Below, piece by piece: positions 23,924 through 34,155 of a stretch of DNA of 64,000 nt. The translations under genes and the position numbers were made by a program. The stretch covers positions 31,031,691-31,095,690 of the forward strand of contig OX155950.1 in NCBI GenBank assembly GCA_944548615.1. The letters are read 5' to 3'. How positions within the stretch are numbered: the stretch's first letter is position 1; every line of letters starts with the position of its first letter. Source of the stretch: Micropterix aruncella. Lineage: Eukaryota; Arthropoda; Insecta; Lepidoptera; Micropterigidae. The notes beneath the pieces are model-generated. The model did not search any database, was not told the DNA's origin, and saw nothing but the letters and a program-made list of their open reading frames with translations.

Positions 23924-24078
23924 ATGCTATTTATAATGTCAAACAACCGCGATAGTCTCCGATTTCTTATTGATTTTATTATAAATACATTGTTTATTAC
24001 GTCAAATTTACGAACTAACCCCCACAGCCTCGGTTAAAGACTAGAAGATAATGCCACAATCATATGCATACGATTTCG

Positions 24079-24356
24079 TTACAATTTAGTATATTTTCGT
24101 TTGGACGCCGGAGGTGTTGTGCTTTCCAGCGTCTGCGGTGCAATTTTGTCGAGGGGAAAAATAAAACGATATGGTTCACCGACCGCTTCAGCGATGCCGG
24201 TATCCGCTAATACATATACTTGGGTGCGTAATTTATCGTCTTTATATCTAGCGACGACACCGATACGCGCCAACTAGCCGTCACAAGTTTAAACTCTAAA
24301 AATGTGCTCTCGACTTTCTCCACATCTTTAGTGGAAGAAGATTCCTGTATATTCAT
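24079..24356 (-). pseudogene. Unidentified small reading frame, apparently frameshifted
   Basis: On the minus strand an ATG at 24356 opens MNIQESSSTKDVEKVESTFL and EFKLVTA. The following sequence continues in another frame as LARIGVVARYKDDKLRTQVY, then VLADTGIAEAVGEPYRFIFP, LDKIAPQTLE and a basic tail to a stop at 24079. Both halves have protein-like composition, and they join if one base was gained or lost near 24280. I do not recognise the family. It may be a retroposed or decayed host gene, or chance. Confidence 0.3.
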
Positions 24357-24359
24357 TTT

Positions 24360-25570
24360 AGTCTTGAATGGTCGGTACGTTAGTGGCTTCCGCGTTTAAA
24401 CTGTGTTTTAATCTCAGCATGATGTCATTGTCTAAGAATTGAATTAAACGACAAGTGAAATGAAATAAGTAAGTTATGTTCGTGTATAGGTCGATAAGAT
24501 ATAAGAGATCGTTTTTGTATAAGTGAATGTTCTGTAAGATTAGATAACATTTTCTTCTAAGCCTCTGATATGCACTTAAACTGTCTTTAATAATATTATT
24601 TTTATTTAACTCATTTTATTCAACAACGCCCGATTCAACCCGTAGAGCACTGTTTCCCAAGATGTCGATGCTAACTATGCATTTTTTATACAGGTGAGTT
24701 TTTAGTTACCGGCATCCTTGCATGGGGTGAATCAGTACGAGCAAATAAGCAACTGTTGATGAAAATTAAAAAAAAACTGACAAATTTGTAAATCATATGT
24801 ATTAAAAGAAGTTTGAGAAGGCTTGAACGCGCTGCGACATCTAGCGGTAGGTAAAATATCGCTATCAGTGTATCTCGCCAAATTTGAAGTGAACGGCAAA
24901 ATTTGAAGTGAATTTAAATTGTGCATCACGACAATCCAACAAGATCCTATAGCAATATTTTAGGTGTGTCATTTTAGGCGTATGATATCATATTAGAACG
25001 CTAGGTGTGTCATGCGTTTCGGAGAGGCTGGCATACGTCCATATGTCGTCAACCCAGCGGTTTACAACAAACTAGGCAACAAACTACATTCTACAATCTC
25101 AGTCATAGCCTTAAGAGCTGCCTTAAGAGATATCTCATAGATAGAGCGTTTTACTAACTGAAGGAATATTATTCTAGTGTTGACTAAAATCAATAGTGTT
25201 TAATGCTTGTTTGTCGTGTTATTATTTTTTTTTGTTTTTTTTTATTTATTATTATCTGGGTTTTCTGTTATCTCTTGTGTTACTCATGTTATATTTACCT
25301 GTTTTTTTTTGTTTTAACCTAATTCTGACTGATCGTCAATTAAAAGACATATATTTTTAATTTAAAATGAAAATGAAACGGTTTGATATCCATCTGATTT
25401 TTATTATTTTAAAAACCTTATCTAGATTTTTTTATTTAAAATGGATTTGTTGTAAATAACCTGTGTTTCTTAGGTAATCGATTCTGGAACCCCAATTCTT
25501 GTTTTTCAGGTTCAGTGACTGTGTATCACTCGATTTTACTCCTTTGGACTATGGTCTCCAGGCTATGAAA
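24360..25570. other. No gene recognised
   Basis: AT-rich sequence without coding signal. A GTGAGT donor-like site at 24693-24698 has no convincing exon in front of it. Confidence 0.4.
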
Positions 25571-25573
25571 ATC

Positions 25574-25606
25574 ATTGGTTTACTCTGATTATCAGAGTAA
25601 ACCAAT
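25574..25606. repeat. Perfect 15-bp hairpin with 3-nt loop
   Basis: ATTGGTTTACTCTGA (25574-25588) is exactly mirrored at 25592-25606 across TTA. Confidence 0.9.
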
Positions 25607-25743
25607 AGGACCCCGAAAGAATGGAATTTAGAGTAAAAGTTGCCTGATTTATGTGAAAAAGTGAAGGAAAATTTATGTTGCACTATTAATTCCAAAGGCA
25701 GTAATTTACAAGAAATCCATTTAAACAAGTAAATATTAAAATT

Positions 25744-25884
25744 AAAAAAACACGACTGCCGTTACAGAAAGTGAACTATTGACATTTGGACATTTAGACT
25801 AGTATTTTTTTGACAATTGGACAGTTTAGGCACCCTATGACCCTAATATTCTAACAATTCTAACAATATGGTGGAATAAAACAT
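25744..25884 (-). repeat. Repeat family B, internally deleted copy
   Basis: Has the CACGACTGCCGTTACAGAAA end, then jumps to TTGACATTTGGACATTTAGA and GACAGTTTAGGCACC and stops. The middle and the other end are missing. Confidence 0.7.
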
Positions 25885-26239
25885 CAGGGTTTCATCATTA
25901 ATACATACCGGATTTTTTCCGAGTTCAATTGCGTAGTTTTTAATAATTTTCTAAAATCTTGTATTGGAATAAATTTGAAGGAACCAAAAACGGTTATTAA
26001 AAAATCGGTAATATTTTATTGTGTGTAATAATTAAACACTTTGTATAATTTATTTTGCTAAATTAATATTCCAAATATTGCTCTTCGTTACTAGGTCTAC
26101 CGGATCTAATCCTGACGGCCACGAAGAGGAAGAACGAAAAAACTAAACTGTCAAATGATGAATGTCAACACGCACCGCGTAACATGGCAATTTATATTAA
26201 AGACGCTGCTTTTTCCTTATATTAAGAGCAAGGGTCGCG

Positions 26240-26403
26240 GCAAGCACCATATGACACTCGGGAGGACAAAATAATTCTAACAATACGACACACTTCTGAA
26301 TCGGTTGAAGCGTTTAGAAGTAATGGTGGAATAGAGAAACGGAAAACATACATAGATGAATCCTGAACACATAACACTCCTTTTTTGGGCAGTCGTGTAA
26401 AAA
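26240..26403 (-). repeat. Repeat family B, one end
   Basis: Carries CACACTTCTGAATCGGTTGA..GGAATAGAGAAACGGAAAAC and the terminal GGGCAGTCGTGTAAAAA. The opposite end is missing. Confidence 0.75.
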
Positions 26404-26432
26404 GACTAGAATCGCACTTTAAGAAAAAGCCT

Positions 26433-26558
26433 CTAGTCAGCAGTTTGGTTGTCGGAAATCTGGATAAAGGGAAAATAGAAATAGCGTCATTCCTTGATCT
26501 GTCGAAAGCGTTCGACACCGTGTCACACGTTATACTGTATCGATTATTGCAAGTATAG
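26433..26558 (+). pseudogene. Non-LTR reverse transcriptase fragment (motif A)
   Basis: A 41-codon frame reads GKIEIASFLDLSKAFDTVSH followed by VILYRLLQ and a stop. LDLSKAFDTV is reverse transcriptase motif A of Jockey-type LINEs, and its first D is a catalytic metal ligand. Nothing of the remaining polymerase motifs is present nearby, so this is a short fossil. Confidence 0.75.
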
Positions 26559-27356
26559 TGGGTCTCCTTCATCTTGTCCTTTTTAGTCTTGGAACTACTG
26601 TATTCCAAGACTTCGACATGCTGTAGCACTTATTATAAACAATCGGGGTGATAGAGGGTATATATAATCTTGCTTGACTCCTTTTTATCTGATTATCGCA
26701 ACGCCAGTCGATTGGCTAACAAGCCCTGATTTGATTCAACTAATATTATAACAGGCGAACTCTATTAATAAATCAGAGATCCCCGATAACTTTTTTGGCC
26801 CCCCCAAGCGCTATAATATTCCAGACAGTTCATTGCCAGTTCGTGTACCTCAGTTTTTATCTGTTTATTTTATGTCGAATTCTTTATCGTCTATGCTTTT
26901 TCTACCTCCAAATATATCCATCGACGTTGCAAAATAAAACGGAACTCGTCTCTGAATACAGCGACGGACAGTTAATTTGGCGCATTTCACTGCCAAATTG
27001 AGTTTGGAGAACGTGTATGTGTTACCGTGCTCATTGAATCAGTCGGAGCACGTGGGTCGCTTGCCTTTATCGTAACAGCGGCAATGACCGAATTGTGACG
27101 TCACATTGCGGGAATAAACAAAAGAAGCAGAAGGTGCACTTTTAAAAGTGGATTCGATTAGAAGTCTGTTTTACTTAATGATGAAAGTCTGACAGCGAAT
27201 GATGAAATGAAATCTTCATCTGAATGACGAATGTCTGACGGGAACAGCCTGAAAATCCACTGCACTTCTATAAAGCGCTTGTTGTTAGGACGTCTAAACT
27301 TTCACCCACCTGTGCTGACTAATTGATGAAGGGTATGGAGACTACGGAAATACACT

Positions 27357-27830
27357 GTTTCCTAAGCAGCGGGGGTGGATGTTGACCTGTTGTCATGCCA
27401 CTCTTGAAATGACCTAGGGCCACTCGATCCCGTGTGGCACAATGGGAAAAGAACGCCCAGGTCAGCGATACATTCTAACTGAATTACCGCTGTAATACAA
27501 CACCTAGAAGTCACGTAAGCGACTTCGGACCCGTAACCAGTCGGGAGGAAGGTGGTACTCTGAAGGTTAATTCCAGACGGAGATATCCTGCCAAAACTGG
27601 TATATAGGGGGTGAGGCTGCCCGCTGGCCACCTTTCCCGGTGCCTCGCCGTAAGGCATCGGTCTCTAACGGGTTGCTGGTGAACCAGACAGTAGATTGTC
27701 TTGTCCCCAAGCCTTCTACGCTCATCCCACGGCTGAAAGAACGATCCATATCGTTATACCATCCTGGGGTGACGGGTTCGCCCGTTGTAGTCGACACCGC
27801 CCACTGCCCTGAAGCTATGAGATATTCCAA
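27357..27830. repeat. GC-rich repeat segment including a family E end
   Basis: 27357-27425 matches the 3' end of family E (CTAAGCAGCGGGGGTGG..GTTGACCTG). The rest is clearly more GC-rich than its flanks and supports overlapping open frames on both strands, none with a recognisable domain. The long frames here are probably a composition effect. Confidence 0.45.
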
Positions 27831-28140
27831 CCAAAATTTCACAATGTGATTTCGGCTCAACAAGGCATCTGAGCACCAAATTTTAAGTCTATACATATTT
27901 CGAGATTGAAATATGACTAGCGCGACCATATTCTTGTTAACTCTTGCCATGTACAAATGAAGCGTGCATGCCTAATGTCAGCTTAATTGGATTAAGCTTT
28001 TGGGCGCTATCGTGGAAAAATATATACAGACAGACACACAGACAGACTTCCATCTTGAAATGGCCTTAATCGTCTCAGTGGGGCTAAAATTGAATATTTC
28101 CATCTTCATCTTATTAAAAAAATGCGCGTTCACAATAATT
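27820..28140 (-). repeat. Repeat family C, 5' half
   Basis: The minus strand reads the family start (GTGAACGCGCATTTTTTTAA..), a short microsatellite and the region up to ATTTTGGTTGGAATATCTC. Confidence 0.75.
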
Positions 28141-28329
28141 TATTTCCTCGTTTGTCGGTGAACCGGGAAAGTAGTACGTAACATAATCCTTGAGAAAATA
28201 CGTGAGCTCATCCGTGTGCTCTTTTTGTAAGACCGGTTCACAAATCGCATGCTGCAATGGGTGACAGAAGAATTGCGGTATCGAAGCGCTCACCCGCTCA
28301 TCGTATCTCTCAGCGACTATTTCATAGCG

Positions 28330-28920
28330 AATATATAAGAATTGTAAACGCGCAAAAAAAACTATTTAGACGGAAATATCTATTTTGACCCCACCTTGGA
28401 CGATTAGGACTATTTACAGACTGCAGTCTGTCTGTGATTATGTGTGGGTGTGTGTGTGTGTGTGTGTCTGTCTGTCTATCTGTGTGTGTGTGGGGGGGAG
28501 GGTATTCCTCCACGATAGCGCCTAAACGCTTCACCCGATTGAGCTAAAATTTGGCAAGCGGGCATCATCAGTCATGGCATGAGTTACAAAGATTTTAGTT
28601 GAAATCGGGCCACCAGAGGGCGCGCTAGTCATACTTCAACTTCGAAATATTGCAGTTAGAGACTTCAAATACGGCACAATAGGCCGATATCGCGAAGTGA
28701 AAATTTAGTTAGGATATCTCTTATAGAAGCGACGCAAATAATATTCAAAGTCCGTCATATTTATGAAAATATGGAAAATTTGGAAAATTTTTGGAAAATT
28801 TATGGAAAATTTACCACGGAAAATACGACAAATATAAAGGCGGTCGGGAGGAGGTTGGATTACCGTGAGAGGGGGGGGAGGGAGGGGGGAGGGGGCTTGT
28901 CTACTTGCCGGGAAAGGCTT
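28330..28920 (+). repeat. Repeat family C with (TG)n and a GGAAAATTT tandem
   Basis: Contains GTGTGTGTGTGTGTGTGTG near 28449, the family core CACGATAGCGCCTAAACGCT and CACCAGAGGGCGCGCTAGTC. A local tandem of GGAAAATTT-type units follows at 28767-28815, then a G-rich tract and the end CTACTTGCCGGGAA. Confidence 0.8.
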
Positions 28921-28940
28921 GGGGTGACAACCATTTTTTT

Positions 28941-29125
28941 CTAAATCTGAAGAATGAGCTTAAATGCAAGCGATTTTCGTCCGATGAAGAGGTTCATATC
29001 GCCGTTTTAGAGTATTTTGATGGCCAAAGATCCAAATTGCTATTAACATGAGATCGAAGCATTGAAGAATGGTTATGAAAGGTGCGTAGAGGTTCGAGGG
29101 GATTATGTTAAATAATAAAAACGAA
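28941..29125 (+). pseudogene. Mariner transposase C-terminal fragment, frameshifted
   Basis: One frame reads LKNELKCKRFSSDEEVHIAV followed by LEYFDGQ and a stop. A shifted frame ends VRGDYVK-stop. Both match the C-terminal end of mariner transposases (L-K..L-x-G-x-x-F-x-S-(D/N)-E-E-V...GDYV). Internal stops and the frameshift mark it as dead. Confidence 0.75.
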
Positions 29126-29129
29126 AGTA

Positions 29130-31200
29130 TCAAAAGAACGTTGTCATTCACTGTTAGGCCGAGAAATTTTCTACGTCTCCACGTATGTCTTAGGTACTTT
29201 ACTGAGGTAGTGATACTAAAATGCCAAGTCTACGACAGTCCGAAAATATGTTCTATATAAGTTTGAACGCACCTCTAAAGAGTTTGAAAAGTATACACCA
29301 GGCGGCACCCGACATCACATTGATTCAACATGGCAGAAAATGTGTCAACCGTGTGAGAACGCCTTCATTTTTTGACGAGAGAATTGTTTTGAAACAAATC
29401 GTAATTCTCTCCAGATACCGTGTAGCGCTTTTCTTTCTGCTTTACAACTATGAGACTTACTCAGGTTGAATAAGTTTTTTATGCGATTTCCGTAACGGAT
29501 TCAGTGTGTCGTTTTTTGCAGGGTTGTTGGTTTTAATAAAGCCATGGTATCTACCTGGGTTCCACCATGGTACCTACCATGGATTCTACCTAGTTCTAGA
29601 TATAAGGGCTTGCATCTGCTATACGAGTTATGTCGATGTAGTGTGTATGTTTAATAAAAAAATCGATAAATGCAATTTGTTGAGTCCATGTTGTAAATAA
29701 TTTTTCGTTTAAGTATTTTAATTCGAACAGAAAATATATAATAATAAGGATTTCATTTTCCGTACTTATTTTCGGTATTATGGCAGTATATGAACCTCTT
29801 CTAGATTGTTGATTTTTTAACGTCACCAGACTATATTCACCACCCTGATTCCGAATCTGCAATAATATTTATTCGGTCTCAATAAATAAGCGAGATATAG
29901 ACATTCAAAAAAGCGCCAAACCCATACATTTCGGTAGGTTAAGTTTTTTTTTTATTTTAAGTAATACATAAACACCTATTTGTCGGCAGGTTAGATTAGT
30001 TTTTTTATACAACCTTAAAAACTGAGTTTAAAAACACTTTTTTTTTGTTTGTAATTTTGGTCTTGATATTTTACGCGTCCGAAGCTTTTTTCTTTCACAT
30101 TTAGCATTTACAATGATCGAATCTAGTAGTATGTCTTTATTTTTTCGATTTCTGACAAAGGTTCCTATACTGCAATAATTCCTTATTTTCTTGTAGTTTT
30201 GTATAATAAAAATGAGTTGAAATGTAATAATGTGTTACTTATTCAGATGAGACTTATTACTATGTAGATGTTATATATTCAGATGATGTAGACGATTTTT
30301 TATATAAATAATTGATGTATTAATGTAGCCAAATTGAATTTCTATATCAGAAATTATTTTGTGGCTACTAATGGGAAGTATTATTTCAACAGTTTTAAGT
30401 AGTTATTGGAATATTACTAAAATATTACTTACTAATCTTCTTCTCTTACTCTCTTCTCTTAAATCTAACTTCTCTTACTTATTAATCGTTTCTCGCTCGT
30501 TCGAATGAATTAGTTTAATCATTTAAGCTTTATATATTCCAATATATAGGTGGCTTTTTTAAATCACTCTACCTTACTTTATCGCTTACGGTCTCGAAAA
30601 ACTTATTAGGATTATTGGAAACGTCGATATCAAACGATCAAGAAGGCGATTCCAAGAAGATGATCAGACCAGGTAAAGTTCTGGTCTATCGCGATGGATT
30701 CATAGGTATTAGTTGATCCTTAAGTGATAATCTCAAGATCAGATCAGGTTCAAGACCTACTGTTTTTGCTGCAGAGCCGGTCGTTCACCGGTCAAAGTCA
30801 CTCCATGTCCATCAACAGTGATTATGGCTTTGACATTCTCCGCGTGCAGTGTATGTGTCAAAGCTGACGGCTTTGAATTTAAATTAGGGCCGCGGTTCGT
30901 TCACTTCGTGGTAAAGCTTTTTGTCTCATCCGATAATATATTCACCATTGTCCATTGCCTTACGCGGAGAGGGAGGGCCTTTAGGACAGTTGGCTTTTTG
31001 CATCGATGGAGTTGACGACCGGCACTGATTTGTCACCTTCCATTTGAAGAGCGTATGATTATGATAATAATAAACTATTCATATGCACTTGAAAATAAGA
31101 ATATAATAGGGAAGCTTATTGCCACATATTGCAAATATCTTACAACAACCTTATCGTAGTGGTTCACTAAGAAAAATATAACGATGTAATACACGGAAAT
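29130..31200. other. No gene recognised
   Basis: AT-rich sequence. Short open frames (for example 29221-29469 and 30818-31015) have no recognisable domain. A small cluster of CCATGGTA-type motifs lies at 29541-29583. Confidence 0.4.
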
Positions 31201-31204
31201 ATGC

Positions 31205-31452
31205 ATGTTTCAACAAGGATTACGTATATAACGCGACTGTGGTCTATACGTATGAATTAACATGACGCGTAACGATGTTGGCGTGGCGGTAGGTACCGTG
31301 TTTATATAATATTGTTTTATTACGTCGCGACCTTGGAATCTCGCTTCGAACATGACAGCATGTAGTAGTAGGTGTATGGTTATAGTCGTACACATGAATC
31401 ATGTTGACACTGTTAGGTTAGGTTAGGTACAACATGAATCATGTTGACACTG
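31205..31452 (+). repeat. Repeat family F, left part of copy 1
   Basis: GATGTTGGCGTGGCGGTAGG, then TACGTCGCGACC and CATGACAGCATGTAGTAG, match 62690-62860. Near the end a 22-bp block (ATGAATCATGTTGACACTGT and two more bases) is present twice, separated by GGTTAGGTTAGGT. The copy resumes at 31628. Confidence 0.65.
31416..31430. repeat. Three TTAGG units
   Basis: Three tandem TTAGG units, the telomere motif of most insects, lie between two direct copies of a 22-bp block. This is too short to be a telomere. It may be a repair scar or chance. Confidence 0.5.
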
Positions 31453-31627
31453 TTAACGGAATTGCATTTTCAATTCTCTCGATCGAATGCAATAACAAGA
31501 CACAGGCGTTCACACATGTTACACGCACACATAAATATAACACGTCATAGTAGGGTTGGTTATAAGAGATTGTCATATGACAATAAACCCGCCCGTTGAG
31601 ACATTTCACAATAAAGAGTATAAACAG
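31453..31627 (+). repeat. 5'-truncated copy of the tRNA-derived SINE
   Basis: Matches the body of the SINE at 19276-19560 from GGAATTGCATTTTCAATT to CACAATAAAGAGTATAAAC but lacks the tRNA-like head. It splits repeat family F. Confidence 0.85.
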
Positions 31628-31805
31628 TATACTGTTATTTTCGTATTAACCGTAAGGAAAAAGTTGATACATATAATGAAATGATAGAGTTCTACACAAT
31701 TCTTTGTAGTTCAACAAAATTACGATTGAAACATCATTATTCTGTATTAAACCGTGGTAACAAACTGGTAATATAAGAATTAATCAAATATTTTTCTCAG
31801 TGTTA
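31628..31805 (+). repeat. Repeat family F, right part of copy 1
   Basis: AGTATACTGTTATTTTCGTA, TTAACCGTA, and ATTGAAACATCATTATTCTG through TTTCTCAGTGT match 63183-63370. Confidence 0.7.
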
Positions 31806-32005
31806 AAAAAAATATACAATATTTTTTTCAGTGTTGTGGAAATAAAGTAGGAATAAATAACGTACAAGTGTTCACAAAAACTATGTGACTTAAATCTAAG
31901 AATGCCAGGGGAGAGGAAGATAGGGGGGAAAGATATAAAGCTGCTGGTTATATCGTATAGATAGTTATATCGTATATATATATAAAGTTCGAAGTCTTCC
32001 AAATT

Positions 32006-32450
32006 ATGCGATGCTTGAGGCAGATTCTCGGTGTCTCACTTCGCGACCGAATTCGAAACGAGACCATTAGAGAAAGATGCGATCTAGTAACAACGATCGA
32101 AGAAGAAGTGCAAAAACATCGACTACGATGGTTCGGCCATGTTTGCCGAATGAACGATAATCGCTTGCCACGTAAACTTCTTTGGCGAGACCGTCCGAGA
32201 GAATGGAGAATTCAGCGATCGGCACCGAAGAAAACCTGGCTAAATAACATCAAAGACGACCTTAAAAATCAACGGTTATCGGCTAGGGATGCTCGAGACG
32301 TGGCAAAAATCGTCAAGAATGGAAGCGAATTGTGAATGGAGTACGAGATCCAGCGGCACCGACAGCAGCGTATTGGCTGCGAGGGCGACCCCCTCCCCAA
32401 TCGCCGGCTACGGAATAAATAATAATAGATAATAATAAATAAATAATAGA
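32006..32450 (+). pseudogene. 5'-truncated LINE: reverse transcriptase C-terminus and 3' tail
   Basis: A 109-codon frame begins MRCLRQILGVSLRDRIRNET and contains RLRWFGHVCRMNDNRLPRKL followed later by KKTWLNNIKDDL. This is the C-terminal block found after the reverse transcriptase domain in many arthropod LINEs (M-R-x-L-R-x-I-L-G-x-S..R-L-R-W-F-G-H-V-x-R-M). After the stop at 32335 comes a GC-rich 3' region and an AATAAATAATAATAG-type simple tail to ~32450. The frame is open, but the element lacks the polymerase itself. It is a typical 5'-truncated insertion. Confidence 0.85.
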
Positions 32451-32884
32451 TTTCTTTTTGAAGGAAGATAATAGATTTCTCTTTGAAGGAAGGTGAGTTT
32501 CGTATATTTGCTAGAAGTTCATTCCAGAGTCTTGCACTATGGACATTAAAAGAGTAGCAGAAGAAATCTGTATCATAGTGCGGAATTCTCGGTAATTTGT
32601 CAGAGACTTACAGAATCATAAGACCGGGACAACTTAATGGTTCAAACGCTCGTGGAGTAGAATGGTGTTAATTAGGAGAGAATCTCTTTTGGCGTATTGA
32701 CAACCACTTTAACATCCGAATATGTAGTCTCTGCTTAAGCGTCGACTCGTACTTAAATAATCCCTATTTTTATTAATAGTGGCCTATTAATCCCTTAGAG
32801 TACTTATTTTCATTTTATAGTGGATTGCCAAATAGTGGCACCAGTAATAGTTGGGTCCTAAAACCAGTTTCGAAATATCCCGAG

Positions 32885-32944
32885 GGAGAACTGGTGTCAA
32901 CGCGGCTACGGACGCTACATTCCCCGCGTTGACACCAGTTCTCC
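32885..32944. repeat. Perfect 21-bp hairpin with 18-nt loop
   Basis: 32885-32905 (GGAGAACTGGTGTCAACGCG + G) is exactly mirrored at 32924-32944. The right arm is part of a 5S rRNA-like segment, and the left arm is an inverted copy of it. Confidence 0.9.
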
Positions 32945-33205
32945 TCGTTGTTACCGAAGTTAAGCAGCATTGGGCACGGTCAATAGAGTATTTGAATGAG
33001 TGATGCTATAAATGTCCACCTAAAAGAAATTGCCGATAGGCAACAAGGCGGGTTCCACGAAAAGGCATCAGCCTTGTGGATAATAAAAAAACCCTATTTT
33101 GCAGCATTTGTTCTTTTACTATTTTCAGCTTCAATTTGTACTTTTGTATTTTCTTGCCTATTTTTTGTATTGCCAGTTGCAAATAAATAATTTTATTATT
33201 ATTAT
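32924..33205 (+). repeat. 5S rRNA-derived SINE (or 5S pseudogene with SINE-like tail)
   Basis: 32930-33003 aligns with the internal part of animal 5S rRNA. TTACCGAAGTTAAGCAGCAT then TGGGCACGGTCAAT..TTTGAATGAGTGA corresponds to the 5S block with ACCGAAGTTAAGC and GGATGGGTGA. The region after it is unrelated to 5S and ends in AATAAATAATTTTATTATTA. A 5S head with an unrelated body and simple tail is the layout of SINE3-type elements. The first ~35 bases of 5S are missing or altered, so it is probably inactive. Confidence 0.55.
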
Positions 33206-33806
33206 CACGTCTACACAAATAAATATATACCTAAATAGAATTCCTTTCAATTCACTATTTCCTGAATTTTGTATCCATTACATTACTTTACACTACTTTT
33301 ATATCTTTTACTATGATATTTATCCGTCCGCACGAACGATTATATGGCGATAAATTATTATTATATTTTCCCAAATAACACGAGTAGTACCATGATATAG
33401 TAAATATCGTCACGCTGTTGTCACCTCGTGCATAACGCGGCTTCCCTGCCAAAAGCTCTTCTACGTCTTCTACGTGATACATACAGTTGACCAATTGACC
33501 AATTTCCTTCAATTTCCTAATATTCCGACAAGATGACGTACGTATACATAGGTACGAGTAGGTAAAGTACAAAAATAGCATTTTTTCTTTCATAAAACGG
33601 ATTCCCAGAAAATGTTACCATCAACTTTGCTATTTAGGATGCACTTATATTCTGCAAAAATCATCGCCAAACATTCACTGCTGTGATCTCAGATTATATC
33701 ACCTCATTTGGCACGCTTTCTTGTCATTTGGGACAGTAGGAATCAATCAACGTTTGTTATTCAACCGATACCTTACCTATCTAATCTGCATTTCTGTTTG
33801 TTTCAG

Positions 33807-33868
33807 GTCAAAGACGCGGATTTGGAGAGCGAAGATTCCGGCACCACAGACAGCAAATTAGAGAAAAG
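33807..33868 (+). CDS. Neprilysin-like (M13) gene: internal exon, cytosolic tail
   Basis: A 62-bp exon follows a strong acceptor (TTTCTGTTTGTTTCAG) and is followed by donor GTGACT. In the only open phase (starting in phase 0) it encodes VKDADLESEDSGTTDSKLEK plus the first two bases (AG) of an Arg codon. The exon at 57807 begins with exactly the one base (G) needed to complete AGG. The acidic, Ser/Thr-rich composition fits the cytosolic N-terminal tail of a type II membrane peptidase. There is no ATG, so at least one upstream exon is needed and I did not find it. Assignment depends on joining to the next exon. Confidence 0.6.
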
Positions 33869-34155
33869 GTGACTTAAAAAATAATGCATTTTTCTAACTG
33901 ATTGATATTATGATTGATATGATAATATGTATAAAATAATAAGAATGTATAAAATCGGTTGTGTCACTCCACGTCTTTCCCGGCAAGTAGCCCCGGACCA
34001 ATTTTCCCTGAATAATAATTTCATAAATAAAATCGATGAGCGCCCACTAGAGGCCGGCGAACGAACCTGTTTGGGTTCATACACAACGGCCTCTAGCGGC
34101 ACGGTCCTCCGGGGTTCGGCGTTAGCATTTGATTTAAATATATGGCGCCATTTAA

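Noticed and set aside
27362..27956. Overlapping 98- and 129-codon minus-strand frames
   Set aside because: They cross the boundary between a family E end, a GC-rich segment and a family C repeat, so they cannot be one gene.
33869..33960. Continuation of the 33807 exon past the GTGACT donor
   Set aside because: The frame meets a stop (TGA within GTGACT, then TAA) at once, while splicing at the donor gives an exact phase match with 57807.
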